A stretch of 64,000 bases of DNA from an uncultured Ruminococcus sp. (lineage in GTDB: Bacteria > Bacillota > Clostridia > Oscillospirales > Ruminococcaceae): contig CADAGC010000005.1 of the NCBI GenBank assembly GCA_902787365.1, forward strand, positions 22,188 through 86,187, given 5' to 3'. Both the position numbers and the translations under genes were made by a program. Below are positions 62,507 to 64,000 of the stretch, in pieces. Under the pieces are notes generated by a model. The model worked only from the letters and a program-made list of their open reading frames with translations, was not told where the DNA came from and did not search any database. Each line of letters opens with the position of its first letter. Within the stretch, counting starts at the first letter, position 1.

Positions 62507-63280
62507 TTATCCTCCAATTCCGAAGAGAATGCGTGCGTTCTCATTGGTTTTTCTGATGACTTCGTCCGTGTCCACGCCGAATATCTCAGCCGCCGCAGCC
62601 GCTGTCTGCCTGCACATCAGACTGTCAGACCTCTGCCCCCTGTATGGCTCGGGCGCCATGTATGGGCAGTCGGTTTCTATAAGTATTCTATCAAGCCCCG
62701 CCGCAGCGCAGGCCTTTTTTGCTTTTTTTGAGTTTTTGAATGTCAGCACTCCCGTAAAGCCTATGTACATTCCAAGCTTTATCACGTCAAGTGCTGTCTC
62801 CGCCGAGCCTGAAAAACAATGCATTACTCCCTTAGGCCTTAGCCTTGTGAGAATCTCCATCGTGTCCTCGGTGGCGTTTCTGCTGTGTATTATCACGGGT
62901 AAGCTGTGCTCGTTTGCAAACCTTACCTGCTGCTCAAAAATGTATAACTGCCTGTCTCTGTCATATCCCTCGTAGTGATAGTCAAGCCCAATCTCCCCTA
63001 TCGCCTTTATCTTGCCTGATAATGGAAGCAGACGCTCGAGTATCTCTATAAAGTTGTCGGGTGTTTCATCGCAGTTTTCGGGGTGAAAGCCTATGGAGGT
63101 GTAGTAGCCGCCGTACTTCTTCGCCGCCTCTATCCCGTAGAGCGCCGAGGCTTCATCAGTCGATGCGTGTAAAAGAAACTCTACCCCGCCCGAAAACAGC
63201 CTATCAAGCACCGCCTCACGGTCATTATCAAATGCATGGTCGTCATAGTGACAATGTGAATCAAAGATCCCGTCAAACAC
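62507..63280 (-). CDS. tatD: TatD family metal-dependent hydrolase
   Basis: 257 aa from GTG (MFDGIFDSHCHYDDHAFD) with AAGGAG upstream. Metal ligands: DSHCHYD, GEIGLDYHY, PVIIHSRNA, MHCFSGS, ILIETDCPYMAP. Members act as DNases or exonucleases in the cytoplasm. First gene of the tatD-GT2-SseB run. Confidence 0.92.
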   Translation of the reverse strand: MFDGIFDSHCHYDDHAFDNDREAVLDRLFSGGVEFLLHASTDEASALYGIEAAKKYGGYYTSIGFHPENCDETPDNFIEILERLLPLSGKIKAIGEIGLDYHYEGYDRDRQLYIFEQQVRFANEHSLPVIIHSRNATEDTMEILTRLRPKGVMHCFSGSAETALDVIKLGMYIGFTGVLTFKNSKKAKKACAAAGLDRILIETDCPYMAPEPYRGQRSDSLMCRQTAAAAAEIFGVDTDEVIRKTNENARILFGIGG

Positions 63281-63428
63281 TTTCCAAATAACTCCTTAAG
63301 AAATAGCTATACAACTATATTATATCACAGCCCAAAGGGATTGTCAAGATTTTTTAACAAAATGCAGGCTTCCCTGTTCTTAATTATGCATTATGCATTT
63401 TGCATTATGAATTTTTTCAAAAACCCCC

Positions 63429-63457
63429 TTTTCAAATGAAGAAAATTGTAGTATAAT
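63429..63457 (+). promoter_or_regulatory. Promoter of soj
   Basis: TTTTCA, 17 nt, TATAAT (63452-63457). An AT-rich stretch with GCATTATGCATTTTGCATTATG lies at 63384-63410 (repeat-like, split by me as GCATTATGCATT and TTGCATTATG). Confidence 0.5.
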
Positions 63458-63537
63458 AGATAATGTATAGGTATGCGCCGATGAGGGCGTGTTTTCTGAT
63501 GAGATAATTTACATATTTAACATAAAGGAGAAGCAGA

Positions 63538-64000
63538 ATGGGAAAGGTCATAGCCGTTTCAAACCAGAAAGGCGGCGTAGGAAAGTCAACAACAGTAGTA
63601 AACCTCGCAGCCGTGCTTGGTAAAATGGGTAAAAAGGTGCTGATAGTGGATTTTGACCCGCAGGGAAATACCACGACCAGCTTTGCTATAAAAAAGAGCA
63701 GGATAAGAAATACAATCTATGAGGTCATAACCGACGAGTGCGACCTGTTAGAAGCGATAACCGCTACCGAGTTTACGGGCGTGTCTGTCGTTCCGACAAC
63801 GCAGAATCTGTCGGGCGCTGCGGTCAAGCTTATCAGCGCACAGAACCGTGCAGTCAAGCTGCGCTCAAAGCTCGATACCGCAAGGGAGTTTTATGACTAT
63901 GTGTTCATCGACTGCCCGCCTACACTTGATATGCTCACGATAAATGCCCTCGCTGCGGCGGATTCGGTGCTTATACCGCTCCAAAGTGAGTTCCTCTCAC
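63538..64000 (+). CDS. soj: Chromosome-partitioning ATPase Soj/ParA, N-terminal part
   Basis: Starts at ATG 63538 with AAAGGAG upstream and runs off the window after 154 codons. Deviant Walker A MGKVIAVSNQKGGVGKSTTV, Walker A' VLIVDFDPQGNTTTSF, and Walker B FIDCPPTLDMLTINAL identify the ParA/Soj family. It acts with ParB/Spo0J in origin segregation and modulates DnaA. Its partner is expected just beyond the window. Incomplete at the 3' end only because the window stops. Confidence 0.95.
   Translation, partial: MGKVIAVSNQKGGVGKSTTVVNLAAVLGKMGKKVLIVDFDPQGNTTTSFAIKKSRIRNTIYEVITDECDLLEAITATEFTGVSVVPTTQNLSGAAVKLISAQNRAVKLRSKLDTAREFYDYVFIDCPPTLDMLTINALAAADSVLIPLQSEFLS

Overview
The window comes from the chromosome of a low-to-mid GC Gram-positive anaerobe of the Ruminococcus (Oscillospiraceae) type. 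The evidence is two secreted proteins with C-terminal type I dockerins, several plant-polysaccharide enzymes (GH16, GH43, GH36, CE2), strong AGGAGG ribosome binding sites, lipobox lipoproteins and a Firmicutes-style dnaA-dnaN-S4-recF-remB-gyrB-gyrA block with noc and soj nearby. The replication origin lies inside the window, in the dnaA-dnaN gap (45.25-45.75 kb). Most genes to its left, back to about 10.5 kb, are on the minus strand and most to its right are on the plus strand, so they run with the two replication forks.

Layout. 0.1-9.6 kb (+): wall or surface polymer genes (two CDP-glycerol:polyol-phosphate transferases, one fused to a GT2-like domain; TagD; a membrane acyltransferase; a CE2-type esterase), then a DUF389 membrane protein and a zinc-ribbon membrane protein. 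10.5-16.7 kb (-): GH25 lysozyme, alpha/beta hydrolase, MaoC-like hotdog protein, a stand-alone FakA-C-like domain, a zeta-toxin-like P-loop kinase, a LacI-sensor/GGDEF protein, and a secreted GH16-RICIN glucanase. 17.2-22 kb (+): cytidylate-kinase-like protein coupled to a giant LRR-dockerin protein, then a beta-helix/LRR-dockerin protein. 22-31.4 kb (-): nucleotidase, GH43, a small unknown protein, PolA, MscL, MATE pump and an orphan CbiB. 31.6-35.1 kb (+): alanine-type aminotransferase, MetG and tRNA-Arg(CCG). 35.2-35.56 kb: a compact convergent locus that looks like a chromosomal Fst/par-type type I toxin-antitoxin module. 35.6-43.6 kb (-): GH36, four small lipoproteins (three are paralogues), GlyQS, an AT-rich PD-(D/E)XK-like protein and another lipoprotein. 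43.9-53.8 kb (+): the origin and gyrase block. 54-64 kb: XRE-membrane protein, coiled-coil unknown, serC-serA, ECF S component, noc, SseB-like protein, GT2, TatD, and the first 463 nt of soj.

The strongest candidate for something undescribed is at 35231-35558. A 37-codon hydrophobic/cationic peptide gene with a consensus promoter faces a consensus-promoter antisense RNA. The two transcripts share a bidirectional terminator, and a 15-bp direct repeat places the antisense sequence exactly over the toxin start codon. This is the architecture of pAD1 par (RNA I/RNA II), here on a Ruminococcus-like chromosome.

Other signals: an origin in which I saw no consensus DnaA box, but with recurrent TTTTCAACA-like motifs, a DnaA-trio and a DnaA whose DNA-contact loop departs from the family; a roughly 180-bp MITE-like element in two copies, one ending against a Shine-Dalgarno and one supplying a stop codon; a second MITE-like element before polA; a modular hairpin repeat that supplies the C-terminus of the GH25 lysozyme; and a perfect hairpin that buries the GH25 ribosome binding site. 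All identifications are from reading the sequence; no database search was run.
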